The notes below the pieces were generated by a model. That model did no database searches. It saw nothing but the letters and a program-made list of their open reading frames with translations, and was not told the DNA's origin. From Nonomuraea sp. SYSU D8015 (lineage in GTDB: Bacteria; Actinomycetota; Actinomycetes; Streptosporangiales; Streptosporangiaceae), in NCBI RefSeq assembly GCF_008065375.1, contig NZ_VJYI01000034.1, forward strand, positions 28,620 to 92,619: a stretch of DNA of 64,000 nucleotides, in the 5' to 3' direction. This document shows positions 10,888 through 20,173 of the stretch, piece after piece (the stretch's first letter is position 1; each line of letters starts with the position of its first letter). A program made the translations under genes and the position numbers.

Positions 10888-13290
10888 CTAACCGCGCAGC
10901 CGGGTCATCGCCGGGTCGAACAGGGGCTCCTCGGCCACCACGGCTTCGACGCGCCGGTCGAAGTAGCCGATGTGGAGGCTCTGGCCCGGGGTGGCGAGGG
11001 AGGCGGGCAGCCAGGCGTAGGCGATGGCCTTGCCGATCGTGTATCCGTAGGCGGCGCTGGTGACGTAGCCGACCGCGCGCTCGCCGTCGTACACCGGCTC
11101 CCTGCCCATGACGACCTCGCCGGTGAGCAGGCAGGCGAGCCGGCGGGTGACCGACTCCTTGCGGGCGAGCAGCGCGTCGCGGCCGATGAAGTCGCCTTTG
11201 TCCAGCTTGACCGCGAACCCGAGACCGGCTTCGTACGGGTCGTGCTCGAACGTCATGTCCGTGCCGAAGGAGCGGTACCCCTTCTCCAGCCGCAGGCTGG
11301 TGAAGGCGCCGCGGCCGGCGGCGATGACGCCGTGGTCCCGGCCCGCCTCCCAGAGGGTGTCCCACAGCTTGAGTCCGAGGTCGGCGGTGGTGTAGATCTC
11401 CCAGCCCAGCTCGCCGACGTAGGACAGGCGGAGCATCGTGACGGGCACGTTGCCGATGTAGGTCCGGGTGCCGCGGAAGTAGCGCAGCGCGGTCAGGTCG
11501 GTGGTGGTGAGCGGCTGGACGAGGTCGCGCGCCCTGGGCCCCCAGACGCCGATGCAGCACGTGCCGGGAGTGACGTCGCGGACGAACACGTCGGCGGGGC
11601 GGTGCCGCTCGAACCAGTCGAGGTCGAGGTTGCCGTTGGCGCCGACCTGGAAGTGTTGCGGGCCGAGGCGGGCCACGGTGACGTCGCTGCGGATGCCGCC
11701 GTCGGTGTCGAGCAGCAGGCAGTACGTCACGGAGCCGACCGACTTGTCCACGTCACCGGTGGTGAGGCGCTGCAGGAAGGCGACGGCTCCCGGGCCGCTG
11801 ACCTCCAGCCGCTTGAGCGCGCTCATGTCGTACATGGCGACGGACTGGCGGGTGACCTGCGCCTCCGCGCCGACGATCGGCGACCAGTACCGGGCCGCCC
11901 AGTCGCCGGGGACGGGGATCTCGCGGCCCTGCCGCAGCGGGTCGTTCGCGCCGTACCACTGCGGGCGCTCCCAGCCGGAGGCCTCCAGGAAGAACGCGCC
12001 GAGCTCCTGCTGGCGAGGGTGGAAAGGGCTGGTTCGCAACGGGCGGGGATGCTCCATCGGCTGGAGCGGGTGGATGACGTCGTAGACCTCGACGTAGTTC
12101 TGGCAGCCGCGGTCTTTCACGTAGTCGGGCGCGAGCTGGTGCGGCTCGAACCTGTTGACGTCGCACTCGTGCAGGTCGAACGAGGTGCAGTGGCCGTCGA
12201 CGAGCCATTCGGCCATCGCCCGGCCGACTCCGGCGGAGTGGGTGACCCAGACCGCCTCGGCCACCCAGAAGCCCTTGACCTCGGGTGACTCGCCCATCAG
12301 CGGCAGGTGGTCCGTGGTGAAGGAGAACAGCCCGTTGATACCCTCCTCGATCTTGGCCGAGCGGGTGGACGGGAGCAGCTCCTGGGTCTCCGACCAGGCG
12401 TCGGCGAAGTCGTCGGGGGTGAAGGTGAGCACCGACGGCATGACCTCGGCGGTGTCGACGGACAGGATGTCGTCGGCGTCGACCGGCATGGGGCGGTGGC
12501 CGTAGTAGCCGATGCCGAGGGTGTCGAAGCGCTCGCGGTAGTACAGGTCGGCGTCCTGGTGGCGGAGGATGGGCCGCGAGGCCTCGACCGTCTGACCGGC
12601 CAGATCGGGCACCTGTCCCGTCCAGGCGAGCTGGTGGGCGAGCGGCGTGAGCGGCAGCCGCATGCCGACCATGCGGGCGACCCGCGGGCCCCAGATCCCG
12701 GCGCAGCACACCACGATCTCGGCGGGGATCTCGCCCTGATCGGTCACCACCGCGGTGACCCGGCCGCCTTCGGTCCTGACGTCCAGCACCTCGTGCCGGG
12801 GCAGCACCCGCACGCCGCGCTCCCGGGCCCGGGAGAGCTGCGCGTCGACCGCTTTGACCGCTTTGGCCAGGCCGTCGGTGGGGATGTACAGCCCGCCGAG
12901 CACCTTGCCGGCGTCGAGGAGGGAGTGCTTGGCCGCGCTCTCCTCGGGTGAGAGCAGGTGGGCCTCGACCCCCCAGGAGGCGGCCCAGCCCTGGCGGCGG
13001 CGCAGCTCGGCGAGCCGCTCGGGAGTGGTGGCCACCTCGAGCCCGCCGACCTGGAGGAAGCTGTCCAGCTCGACGAACTTCTCGACGGTGTAGCGGGCCA
13101 TCTCGGTCATGGTCTTCGAGCCGTTGATCTGGAACACCAGACCGGGGGCGTGCGAGGAGGATCCGCCGGTGGCGGGCACGTCTCCCTGGTCGACGACGGT
13201 CACGTCGGTCCAGCCGCGGGCGGACAGCTCGTCGGCGAGAGCCGCGCCGACCACGCCCGCGCCGATGATGACGACGCTCGGGCCCGTCAT
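10888..13290 (-). CDS. Dimethylglycine dehydrogenase/oxidase (FAD + folate-binding)
   Basis: First gene of the seven-gene operon running to sdaA. ATG 13290 has GGAGGTGGCT just upstream; longer in-frame starts would read through the operator. The 800-aa product has an N-terminal DAO-type FAD domain (SVVIIGAGVVGAALADELS), with a His in GGSSSHAPGL (His47) at the position of the covalent FAD attachment in this family. The C-terminal half is a GcvT-type THF-binding domain (YDMSALKRLEVSGPGAVAFL and LRLEKGYRSFGTDMTFE). It converts dimethylglycine to sarcosine, loading the methyl group onto THF. Whether O2 or an electron-transfer protein accepts the electrons cannot be told from sequence. No ETF genes are nearby, which slightly favours an oxidase. 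Confidence 0.9.
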   Translation of the reverse strand: MTGPSVVIIGAGVVGAALADELSARGWTDVTVVDQGDVPATGGSSSHAPGLVFQINGSKTMTEMARYTVEKFVELDSFLQVGGLEVATTPERLAELRRRQGWAASWGVEAHLLSPEESAAKHSLLDAGKVLGGLYIPTDGLAKAVKAVDAQLSRARERGVRVLPRHEVLDVRTEGGRVTAVVTDQGEIPAEIVVCCAGIWGPRVARMVGMRLPLTPLAHQLAWTGQVPDLAGQTVEASRPILRHQDADLYYRERFDTLGIGYYGHRPMPVDADDILSVDTAEVMPSVLTFTPDDFADAWSETQELLPSTRSAKIEEGINGLFSFTTDHLPLMGESPEVKGFWVAEAVWVTHSAGVGRAMAEWLVDGHCTSFDLHECDVNRFEPHQLAPDYVKDRGCQNYVEVYDVIHPLQPMEHPRPLRTSPFHPRQQELGAFFLEASGWERPQWYGANDPLRQGREIPVPGDWAARYWSPIVGAEAQVTRQSVAMYDMSALKRLEVSGPGAVAFLQRLTTGDVDKSVGSVTYCLLLDTDGGIRSDVTVARLGPQHFQVGANGNLDLDWFERHRPADVFVRDVTPGTCCIGVWGPRARDLVQPLTTTDLTALRYFRGTRTYIGNVPVTMLRLSYVGELGWEIYTTADLGLKLWDTLWEAGRDHGVIAAGRGAFTSLRLEKGYRSFGTDMTFEHDPYEAGLGFAVKLDKGDFIGRDALLARKESVTRRLACLLTGEVVMGREPVYDGERAVGYVTSAAYGYTIGKAIAYAWLPASLATPGQSLHIGYFDRRVEAVVAEEPLFDPAMTRLRG

Positions 13291-13303
13291 AGCCACCTCC
13301 GTT

Positions 13304-13320
13304 GTTGCGATATATGCAAC
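13304..13320. promoter_or_regulatory. Operator site A, predicted IclR-family binding site
   Basis: GTTGCGATATATGCAAC, 5-bp inverted arms GTTGC/GCAAC, lies 14 bp upstream of the dimethylglycine dehydrogenase start and just 5' of its Shine-Dalgarno. A second, weaker copy (rc GTTGCGAAAAGTGCGC) follows at about 13324-13339. The same motif precedes every other unit of the betaine island. Confidence 0.65.
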
Positions 13321-13421
13321 CAAGCGCACTTTTCGCAACAAGCGTCGCTCGCTGCGTTCCAGGTGTCAAGGGTGCGTTCTGTCGGATTCCGTACGATTTG
13401 CGGCCCCCGGCGGACACGCGC

Positions 13422-13459
13422 GCGCCCGGCCGGGTCGAGTCGTCGACCTGGCCGGGCGC
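13422..13459 (-). terminator. Strong terminator hairpin after betaine importer operon
   Basis: 17-bp arms (13422-13438 and 13443-13459) pair except for one G-T, closing on a 4-base loop, 11 bp after the stop of the betaine-binding protein gene on the minus strand. It insulates the importer operon from the next promoter of the dimethylglycine operon. Confidence 0.75.
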
Positions 13460-13470
13460 AAGGGCGGATC

Positions 13471-14451
13471 TCAGCTGCTCGGCAGCCAGGCCTTGACCTT
13501 GTCGGGGTTGTCGGCCACCCACTTGGCGGCCGCCTCGTCGGCCGTCATCTTGTCCTCGGCGATGTACTTCGCCACGAGGTTCTGGTCCTCGTTCGTCCAG
13601 GTGAAGTTCTTGATCAGGGTGTAGGCGGGGCTGCCCGAGTCCGCGAACTTCTTGCTGACGATCTTGTCGAGCTCGTACGGCGGATAGTCGCAGGCCACCT
13701 TTTCCGGATCGGCGTCACAGCCCTCCTTGTAGGCGGGCAGGTTGACCTTGACCAGCCTGAGTTCGGAGAGGAACCACTGCGGTTCGTAGAAGTAGCCGAT
13801 GATCGGCTTCTGCTGCTTCTCCGACTGGCGGAAGGCGGTGATGAGCGCCGTCTCGCTGCCCGCGTACACGACCTTGTAGTCGAGCTTGAGGTTCTTCACC
13901 AGGGCCTCGTCGTTGGTGACGAACGAGGGATCGCCGTCGAGGAGCTGGCCCTTGCCGCCGGACTCCGAGGTCTTGAACAGGGAGGCGTACTTGTTGAGGT
14001 TGTTCCAGTCGGTGATGTCGGGATACTTCTTGGCCATCCACGGCGCCACGTACCAGCCGATGACGCCCTTGTTGCCGGTCGGGCCGGCGGACACGGCGAC
14101 CTTCTGGTCCTCGATGTACTTCTTCTTGAGGTCGTCGTGAGCCCAGTTCTCGACGACCGCGTCGACCTCGCCGGTGCCGAAGCCCTGCCAGGCCACCTCC
14201 TCCTTCAGGTCCTTCTTGACCACCTTGCAGCCGAGCTGCTTCTCGGCGACGTACGCGATCACCGCGGCGTTGGCCTCGTAGCCCACCCACGGGTTGATCG
14301 CGAGGTTGACGGTGCCGCAGGCCTTCGCGCCACCGCCGCCGGCCGCGGGCTGGGCCTCACCGACCTTCGCCCCTCCGCACGCGGTGAGCAGGAGGCCTGC
14401 GCCGGTCACGAGCACGGCGGCCCGTACCTTTCCGCTTCTTGTCACTGACAC
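13471..14451 (-). CDS. Glycine betaine/quaternary amine ABC transporter substrate-binding lipoprotein
   Basis: 326 aa, OpuAC/ProX-type binding protein. GTG 14451 follows AGGAGG. Lipoprotein signal with lipobox LLTAC, so it is anchored outside the membrane. The mature part has the family start VNLAINPWVGYEANAAV and aromatic ligand-cage residues such as WQGF, NWAHD, IGWYVAPW and YEPQWF, typical for binding a trimethylammonium group. It is the last gene of the betB-ATPase-permease-SBP operon. It supplies glycine betaine (or choline) for the catabolic enzymes; use for osmoprotection cannot be excluded. Confidence 0.9.
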   Translation of the reverse strand: MSVTRSGKVRAAVLVTGAGLLLTACGGAKVGEAQPAAGGGGAKACGTVNLAINPWVGYEANAAVIAYVAEKQLGCKVVKKDLKEEVAWQGFGTGEVDAVVENWAHDDLKKKYIEDQKVAVSAGPTGNKGVIGWYVAPWMAKKYPDITDWNNLNKYASLFKTSESGGKGQLLDGDPSFVTNDEALVKNLKLDYKVVYAGSETALITAFRQSEKQQKPIIGYFYEPQWFLSELRLVKVNLPAYKEGCDADPEKVACDYPPYELDKIVSKKFADSGSPAYTLIKNFTWTNEDQNLVAKYIAEDKMTADEAAAKWVADNPDKVKAWLPSS

Positions 14452-14493
14452 CTGGTCCTCCTGTGTTTCCCTCCGGCCGGCGGCCGGTGTCTT

Positions 14494-16491
14494 TCAGTGC
14501 TGATGTGATCCGCCGTGCGCCGCCTGGTCGGCGCGCTGGGTGGCGGCCCGCATGACGCGGTCGAGCACGATGCCGAGCACGACGATCGCGATCCCGGCGG
14601 CGAGCCCCTTGCCCCGCAGCTGGTGCTGCGAGAATCCGGCCACGACGTCGTAGCCGAGCGCTCCCGCGCCGACCAGGCCGCCGACGACCACCATGGAGAG
14701 CACGTAGATGAGTCCCTGACTGGCCGCCAGCGTCACGGCGCTTCGCGCCATCGGCAGCTGCACCTTGGAGATGAGCTGCCAGGTGCTCGCCCCCGCCGAG
14801 GTGGCGGCCTCGACCGTGGTCGCGGAGACGCCTCTGATGCCCTCGGCGACCAGCTTGATGGCGACCGGCGCCGCGAACACCACGGCCGCGATGATCGCGG
14901 TGAACCGCGTCGGGCCGAACAGGCCGAGGATGGGCACCAGGTAGACGAAGGCCGGCATGGTCTGGCCCGCGTCCAGCACGGGCCGGAGCACCATGTCGGC
15001 CCGGTCGCTGCGGCCCATCCACACCCCGGCCACCATGCCGAGCAGCATGACCAGGACGGTCGCGACGAGCGTCGAGGCGAGCGTGACCATGCTGTCCTGC
15101 CACAGCCCGAGCACCACCACCAGCAGCAGGCCCACCGCGGTGACCAGCGCGGCCCGCGCGCTGCCCACCAGCAGGGCGACGGCCACGGCGACCGCGGTGA
15201 CGAGCCACCAGGGAGAGCCGGCCAGCACCGTCTGGAACGGGTTGAGCAGGCCGTTGGTGAGCAGGTTCTTGACGATGTCGGTGTAGGCGACCAGGTTGTC
15301 CTGCGCCCACAGGCTCACGGCGTCGGCGGCGCGGCGCACGTACGAGCCGAGGTTGGCCTCGATCGGGAACTCCGCCGCCCAGACGTAGGTGTAGGACAGG
15401 TAGCCCAGCACGGCGGCGACGCCGAGGACGCCCGCCACCTCCAGGCGGCGGCCCCGCACCGTGCGCAACCGCCCGGCCCGGCGTGCGGCCTCCACGCGGC
15501 GGCTGGCCGCCGAGGTCACCCGGTCGAGCACCACCGCCATGATGACGATGGCCAGCCCGGCGTTGAACGCGGTGCCGACGTCGAGCGTCTGCAGCGCCTT
15601 CAGGACCGTCTGGCCCAGGCCAGGCGCGTCGATGAGCGCCGCGATGGTCGCCATGGACAGGGCGGCCATGATGGTCTGGTTGACGCCGACGATGATCGTC
15701 TGCCTGGCCATCGGCAGCCGCACGTGCCGCAGCGCCTGGGCGGAGGTGGCGCCGAGCGAGGCGCCTGCCTCCAGCGTGTCGGGCGAGACCTGCCGGATGC
15801 CGTGCGCGGTGATCCGGATGGCCGGCGGGATCGCGTAGATCATCGTGGCGACCGTCGCGCTGGCGGGGCCGATGAGGAAGAACAGGGTGAGCGGCGCCAG
15901 ATAGACGAACGTCGGCATGGTCTGCATGAAGTCGAGCACGGGGGTGACCAGCCGGTGGAACCGGTCGCTCAGGCCCGCCCACACCCCGAGCGGGACACCG
16001 ACGGCCAGCGACAACGCCACCGCGGTCAGCGTGAGCGCCAGCGTGTCCATGCTCTCCTGCCAGAGGCCGAGCACGCCGAAGGAGAGGAAGCCTGCGGCGG
16101 TCAGCAGCGCCACCCGCACGTTGCCGTAGAGCAGGGCGATCGCGGTGGCCAGGCCGACCACGCCGAGCCAGCCGAGCACGGGGAGCGGCCGGTCCATGGC
16201 CGGCTGGCTGATGAGGGCCTGGACGAACGTCACGGCCTCGTCGAGGAAGAGCCGGATGTAGTTGATGAAGTAAAGGAAGATCGGATTGCTGTTGCGGCTG
16301 TCGTCGATGGCGTCCATCGCCGCGTTGAGCCAGGAGTGGAGCGGCGTCAGCTCGGCTCCGCCGAGCGCCAGCGTGTCGCGCCCGCGCAGCAGCACCCAGC
16401 CCGCCGCCCAGAAGGCGATCACCAGGGCGACCAGGTACCGGCGGGCGGGCAGCCGGGCGGCGAACGAGGTCGTGGCGGAGGCGGCCGTCAT
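14494..16491 (-). CDS. Glycine betaine ABC permease, tandem-duplicated double-length form
   Basis: 665 aa, about twice a normal ProW/OpuAB permease. Two full permease domains sit in one chain. Each contains a coupling-helix (EAA) motif: EAGASLGATSAQALRHVRLP and EAATSAGASTWQLISKVQLP. Each also has the preceding segment PVLDxxQTMPxFVYL. The tail is His-rich (HGGSHQH). Its start overlaps the ATPase stop by 4 bp. The fusion gives both transmembrane halves as one polypeptide that can diverge independently, and the two domains do differ clearly. Membrane protein, importer together with its neighbours. Confidence 0.9.
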   Translation of the reverse strand: MTAASATTSFAARLPARRYLVALVIAFWAAGWVLLRGRDTLALGGAELTPLHSWLNAAMDAIDDSRNSNPIFLYFINYIRLFLDEAVTFVQALISQPAMDRPLPVLGWLGVVGLATAIALLYGNVRVALLTAAGFLSFGVLGLWQESMDTLALTLTAVALSLAVGVPLGVWAGLSDRFHRLVTPVLDFMQTMPTFVYLAPLTLFFLIGPASATVATMIYAIPPAIRITAHGIRQVSPDTLEAGASLGATSAQALRHVRLPMARQTIIVGVNQTIMAALSMATIAALIDAPGLGQTVLKALQTLDVGTAFNAGLAIVIMAVVLDRVTSAASRRVEAARRAGRLRTVRGRRLEVAGVLGVAAVLGYLSYTYVWAAEFPIEANLGSYVRRAADAVSLWAQDNLVAYTDIVKNLLTNGLLNPFQTVLAGSPWWLVTAVAVAVALLVGSARAALVTAVGLLLVVVLGLWQDSMVTLASTLVATVLVMLLGMVAGVWMGRSDRADMVLRPVLDAGQTMPAFVYLVPILGLFGPTRFTAIIAAVVFAAPVAIKLVAEGIRGVSATTVEAATSAGASTWQLISKVQLPMARSAVTLAASQGLIYVLSMVVVGGLVGAGALGYDVVAGFSQHQLRGKGLAAGIAIVVLGIVLDRVMRAATQRADQAAHGGSHQH

Positions 16492-17549
16492 CGGTCCTGA
16501 CCCCCGGCGATCACCTCGAGCATCTCCGCGCTGGTGACCACGCCGAGCAGGCTCCCTCCGTCCGTGACGCGCACCGGCCGATCGGCGGACAGCACGGCGT
16601 GGACGGCGTCCCGGATGACCACGTCGGGGCCGAGCTCGGGCCCGTCGAGCGGCTCACCGGACTGCGGCGGGCGCATGATCCACCGGAGCGTCAGCACGTG
16701 CGAGCGTGGGACGTCGCTGACGAAGTCCCTGACGTAGTCGTCGGCCGGCGCTCCCACCACCTGGTCGGGCGTGCCCACCTGGACGAGCTCGCCGTCGCGC
16801 ATGATGAGGATCCGGTCGCCGAGTTTGAGCGCCTCGGCGAGGTCGTGGGTGATGAAGACCATCGTCTTGCCCACCTCGTGGTGCAGCCGGATGACCTCGT
16901 TCTGCATCTCGCGCCGGATCAGCGGGTCCAGCGCCGAGAACGGCTCGTCGAACAGCAGCACCTCGGGGTCGGCCGCGAGCGCCCGCGCCAGGCCGACGCG
17001 CTGCTGCATGCCGCCGGAGAGCTGGTCGGGGTAGGAGTTCTCGAAGCCATTGAGTCCGACCAGGGCGACCACCTCGCGGGCGCGCGCGTACCGGTCCTGT
17101 TTGGCGACCCCGCGGATCTCGAGCCCGAAGGCGACGTTGTCGAGCACGCACCGATGCGGCAGCAGGCCGAAGTGCTGGAAGACCATGGCCATGCGGTGCC
17201 TGCGCAGCTCGCGCAGCCGGCGGTGGTCGGCCTTGCGCACGTCCTCGCCGTCGAGCAGGACCTCGCCGGCCGTGGGCTCGATCAGCCGGGTCAGACAGCG
17301 AACGAGGGTGGACTTGCCCGAGCCGGACAGGCCCATGACGACGAAGACCTCGCCCCGGCGCACCTCGAACGAGACGTCGCGGACGGCGGCGACGCAGCCG
17401 GTCTGCTCCTTGAGCTCCTTACGCGTGAGCGAGCTGCCGACGACGCTCTCGGCCTTGGGGCCGAACACCTTCCACAGTCCGCGCACGGACAGGACGGGAG
17501 GGGCGTCGATGTCGAGTCCACTACGTTCGGCCACTGACGGCACGGTCAT
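16488..17549 (-). CDS. proV: Glycine betaine/proline ABC transporter ATP-binding protein with CBS domain
   Basis: 353 aa. Walker A GLSGSGKST, signature LSGGMQQRVGLARAL, Walker B VLLFDEPFSALDP and the H-loop FITHDLAEAL are intact. Before Walker A it carries the insert typical of the ProV/OpuAA family (FGPKAESVVGSS). The C-terminal ~60 residues are a CBS-like region ending LLGVVTSAEMLEVIAGG; in OpuA-type importers CBS domains sense ionic strength. ATG 17549 has AAGAGGT upstream, 24 bp after the betB stop. Operon: betB, this ATPase, permease, binding protein. Confidence 0.92.
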   Translation of the reverse strand: MTVPSVAERSGLDIDAPPVLSVRGLWKVFGPKAESVVGSSLTRKELKEQTGCVAAVRDVSFEVRRGEVFVVMGLSGSGKSTLVRCLTRLIEPTAGEVLLDGEDVRKADHRRLRELRRHRMAMVFQHFGLLPHRCVLDNVAFGLEIRGVAKQDRYARAREVVALVGLNGFENSYPDQLSGGMQQRVGLARALAADPEVLLFDEPFSALDPLIRREMQNEVIRLHHEVGKTMVFITHDLAEALKLGDRILIMRDGELVQVGTPDQVVGAPADDYVRDFVSDVPRSHVLTLRWIMRPPQSGEPLDGPELGPDVVIRDAVHAVLSADRPVRVTDGGSLLGVVTSAEMLEVIAGGQDR

Positions 17550-17573
17550 GACTACCTCTTGGTCGTCGGAGCG

Positions 17574-19034
17574 TCAGTTCGCTGGGAACCACCGCTGGGG
17601 GCGCGGGCGGGTGTTCTGCCACACATGCTTGATCTCGCGATATTCGTCCAGGCCGGTCGGTCCGAGCTCGCGGCCGATGCCCGACTGCTTGAAGCCACCC
17701 CACTCGGCCTGGGGTACGTAAGGGTGGTAATCGTTGATCCACACCGTGCCGTGCCGCAGCCGGCCCGCCACCCGCTGCGCCTTGCCGGCGTCCTGGGTCC
17801 ATACGGCGCCCGCCAGGCCGTACTCGGTGTCGTTGGCCAGGCCGACGGCCTCGTCCTCGGTGGTGAAGCGCTCCACGGTGAGCACCGGGCCGAACGACTC
17901 CTCGCGGACCACGCGCATGCCCTGCTTGCACTCGTCCAGCACGGTGGGCCGGTAGAAGAAGCCGGGGCCGTCGAGCCGGTGTCCCCCGCAGCGCAGGACG
18001 GCGCCCTCGGCGACCCCCGCCGCCACGTACTCCTCGACCTTGGCCAGGTGCGCGGCGGAGATGAGCGGGCCGGTGTGGGCCTCGGGGTCGAACGGCCCGC
18101 CCAGCCGGATCAGCTCCGCGCGCCGGACGACCTCGTCGACGAACGCGTCGTGCAGCGAGTCCTCCACCAGCAGCCGGGCCCCGGCCGAGCAGACCTGGCC
18201 GGAGTGCAGGAACACGGCGGTGAGCGCGAAGTCGACCGCGGTCTCGAAGTCCGCGTCGGCGAAGACGATGTTCGGGTTCTTGCCGCCCAGCTCCAGCGCC
18301 ACGCGCTTGACCGTGGCGGAGGCCGCCGCCATGATCCGCCGTCCGGTGTCGACACCGCCGGTGAACGACACCAGGTCCACGTCCGGGTGCTCGGCGAGCG
18401 GCGCGCCCGCCGCCGGCCCGGCGCCCAGGACCAGGTTGGCGACGCCCGCCGGCAGGCCGGCCTCCTCCAGCGCGCGCATCAGCAGGATCGCGGTGCTCGG
18501 GGTCAGCTCGCTGGGCTTCAGCACGAAGGTGTCGCCGGCGGCGAGTGCGGGCGCCACCTTCCAGGTGGCCTGCAGCAGCGGGTAGTTCCACGGCGTGATC
18601 AGGCCGCACACCCCGACCGGCTCGTAAACGATGCGGCTGATCGCGTCATCGCGCCCCGTGTCGACCACGCGGCCCGCGTCGGTGCCGGCCACGCCGGCGA
18701 AGTAGCGCAGGCACGCGACGGAGTCGTCGACGTCGTACTCGCTCTCCACCAGGCGCTTGCCGGTGTCGCCTGACTCGGCGCGGGCGAACTCCGCGCGGTC
18801 GCGCTCGAGCAGGTCAGCCACCCTGAACAGCAGGGCGCCGCGCTCACGGGCCGGGGTGGCGGGCCACGGGCCCCGGTCGAAGGCCTGCCTGGCAGACTGG
18901 ATCGCCGCCACGGTGTCGGTCGCGGTGGCTTCTGCGACCGTGGTAACGAGACTGCCGTCGGCAGGCGAGTGAATGGCCCGCTGTCCGCCTTCGGCCGGCT
19001 TGGTCCACGTGCCGCCGATATAGAGATCGGTCAT
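17574..19034 (-). CDS. betB: Betaine-aldehyde dehydrogenase
   Basis: NAD(P)-dependent aldehyde dehydrogenase, 486 aa, oxidising betaine aldehyde to glycine betaine. Cofactor and catalytic motifs: TPWNYPLLQATWKVAPALAA, SFTGGVDTGRRI, general base in LELGGKNPN, catalytic Cys in SGQVCSAGARL, and EESFGPVL. I prefer ATG 19034, with AAAGG 7 bases upstream; a GTG at 19040 is too close to that site. First gene of the importer operon and divergent from purU across the operator region. The substrate is assigned from context, because related aldehyde dehydrogenases cannot be separated by motif alone. Confidence 0.9.
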   Translation of the reverse strand: MTDLYIGGTWTKPAEGGQRAIHSPADGSLVTTVAEATATDTVAAIQSARQAFDRGPWPATPARERGALLFRVADLLERDRAEFARAESGDTGKRLVESEYDVDDSVACLRYFAGVAGTDAGRVVDTGRDDAISRIVYEPVGVCGLITPWNYPLLQATWKVAPALAAGDTFVLKPSELTPSTAILLMRALEEAGLPAGVANLVLGAGPAAGAPLAEHPDVDLVSFTGGVDTGRRIMAAASATVKRVALELGGKNPNIVFADADFETAVDFALTAVFLHSGQVCSAGARLLVEDSLHDAFVDEVVRRAELIRLGGPFDPEAHTGPLISAAHLAKVEEYVAAGVAEGAVLRCGGHRLDGPGFFYRPTVLDECKQGMRVVREESFGPVLTVERFTTEDEAVGLANDTEYGLAGAVWTQDAGKAQRVAGRLRHGTVWINDYHPYVPQAEWGGFKQSGIGRELGPTGLDEYREIKHVWQNTRPRPQRWFPAN

Positions 19035-19050
19035 CGGCACACCTTTGATC

Positions 19051-19067
19051 GTTGCGTATGGCGCAAG
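19051..19067. promoter_or_regulatory. Operator site B, predicted IclR-family binding site upstream of betB
   Basis: GTTGCGTATGGCGCAAG, inverted arms TTGCG/CGCAA, centred 25 bp upstream of the betB ATG. Its reverse complement shares 16 identical bases with site C2 beside purU. Confidence 0.7.
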
Positions 19068-19210
19068 TCAATGCTGATTGAGGAACAGGATTGACCGCTC
19101 TCCCGGCATTCGTCAAGAGCTAGCAGAAATCACTTGACGAATCGCTCGCCGTTATTTCCGCTGCGCCACAGCATGCCCTCTTGACTGAGGCGGCCCCGGA
19201 GATGGACCCT

Positions 19211-19246
19211 GTTGCGTATACGTCACCATTTTGCGCCATACGCAAC
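19211..19246. promoter_or_regulatory. Operator sites C1 and C2 upstream of purU
   Basis: C1 is the half-site GTTGCGTATACG (19211-19222). C2 is TTGCGCCATACGCAAC (19231-19246), ending 13 bp before the purU ATG. C2 is in the opposite orientation to site B and almost identical to it. Together B and C could control betB and purU, which diverge from this 225-bp gap. The remainder of the gap shows nothing recognisable. Confidence 0.65.
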
Positions 19247-19259
19247 ACTAGGGGGTGCG

Positions 19260-20123
19260 ATGTCTCCTCGGCCCGATCCTGGACGCGAGTTCATCCTCAC
19301 GGTCTCCTGTACCGACAAGCCAGGCATCGTGTACGCCGTGACCAGCTTCCTGGTGCAGCACGGCGGCAACATGCTGCAGAGCAAGCAGTTCAACGACCGC
19401 AGGGGCGGCGGCTTCTTCATGCGCGTGCACTTCACGGCCCAGCACGGGCTGGAGGAGCTGCGCGCCGGCTTCACCTACGTCGCCGACTCCTTCCAGATGA
19501 CCTGGCGGCTCAACGACGCCGCGACCCCCACCAGGTCGCTCATCATGGTGTCGAAGTTCGGCCACTGCATGAACGACCTGCTCTTCCGCCGCCAGGTGGG
19601 CGGGCTGAACATCGAGATCCCCGCGATCGTCTCCAACCATCCCGACCTGGAGCCGCTCGCGGCCTCCTACGGCGTGCCGTTCCACCACGTGCCGGTGACG
19701 CCCGAGACCAAGGCCGAGGCGGAGGCCAGGGTGCTGGAGCTGGTCGAGAAGTACGACGTGGACCTCGTGGTGCTCGCCCGCTACATGCAGATCCTGTCGG
19801 ACGAGACATGCAAGCGCCTGGAAGGCCGGGCCATCAACATCCACCACTCCTTCCTGCCGGGGTTCAAGGGCGCCAAGCCGTACCACCAGGCCCACGAGCG
19901 CGGGGTGAAGCTCATCGGCGCGACCGCGCACTACGTCACGGCCGACCTCGACGAGGGTCCGATCATCGAGCAGGACGTCGCCAGGGTGGACCACGAACTC
20001 GACCCCGACGACCTGATCGCGGCCGGCCGGGACGTCGAGGCCCACGTGCTGGCCCGTGCCGTGAAGTGGCACAGCGAGCACCGGGTGCTGCTCAACGGCG
20101 ACCGCACGGTCGTCTTCCGCTGA
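19260..20123 (+). CDS. purU: Formyltetrahydrofolate deformylase
   Basis: 287 aa. An N-terminal ACT domain (FILTVSCTDKPGIVYAVTSF) is followed by the formyltransferase-fold hydrolase with INIHHSFLPGFKGAKPYHQA and the catalytic-Asp region TADLDEGPIIEQD. It hydrolyses 10-formyl-THF to formate and THF. ATG 19260 follows GGGGGTGCG. Within a pathway whose folate-linked demethylations pile up one-carbon-loaded THF, PurU plausibly releases surplus carbon as formate and restores free THF. It is transcribed alone, divergently from betB, and ends at a terminator shared with betA. Confidence 0.95.
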   Translation: MSPRPDPGREFILTVSCTDKPGIVYAVTSFLVQHGGNMLQSKQFNDRRGGGFFMRVHFTAQHGLEELRAGFTYVADSFQMTWRLNDAATPTRSLIMVSKFGHCMNDLLFRRQVGGLNIEIPAIVSNHPDLEPLAASYGVPFHHVPVTPETKAEAEARVLELVEKYDVDLVVLARYMQILSDETCKRLEGRAINIHHSFLPGFKGAKPYHQAHERGVKLIGATAHYVTADLDEGPIIEQDVARVDHELDPDDLIAAGRDVEAHVLARAVKWHSEHRVLLNGDRTVVFR

Positions 20124-20136
20124 CCGACGCACGAGC

Positions 20137-20173
20137 AGGAGGCGGTGGGGGGCGTCCCGCACCGCCTCCTTTT
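20137..20173. terminator. Intrinsic terminator between purU and betA
   Basis: Perfect 11-bp arms AGGAGGCGGTG (20137-20147) and CACCGCCTCCT (20160-20170) with a 12-base loop, followed by TTT on the plus strand. It serves convergent purU and betA. Confidence 0.85.

Noticed and set aside
13471..19034. Reading the importer operon as an osmoprotection (Opu) system only
   Set aside because: It begins with betB and shares the island operator with catabolic genes, so a catabolic supply role is better supported.
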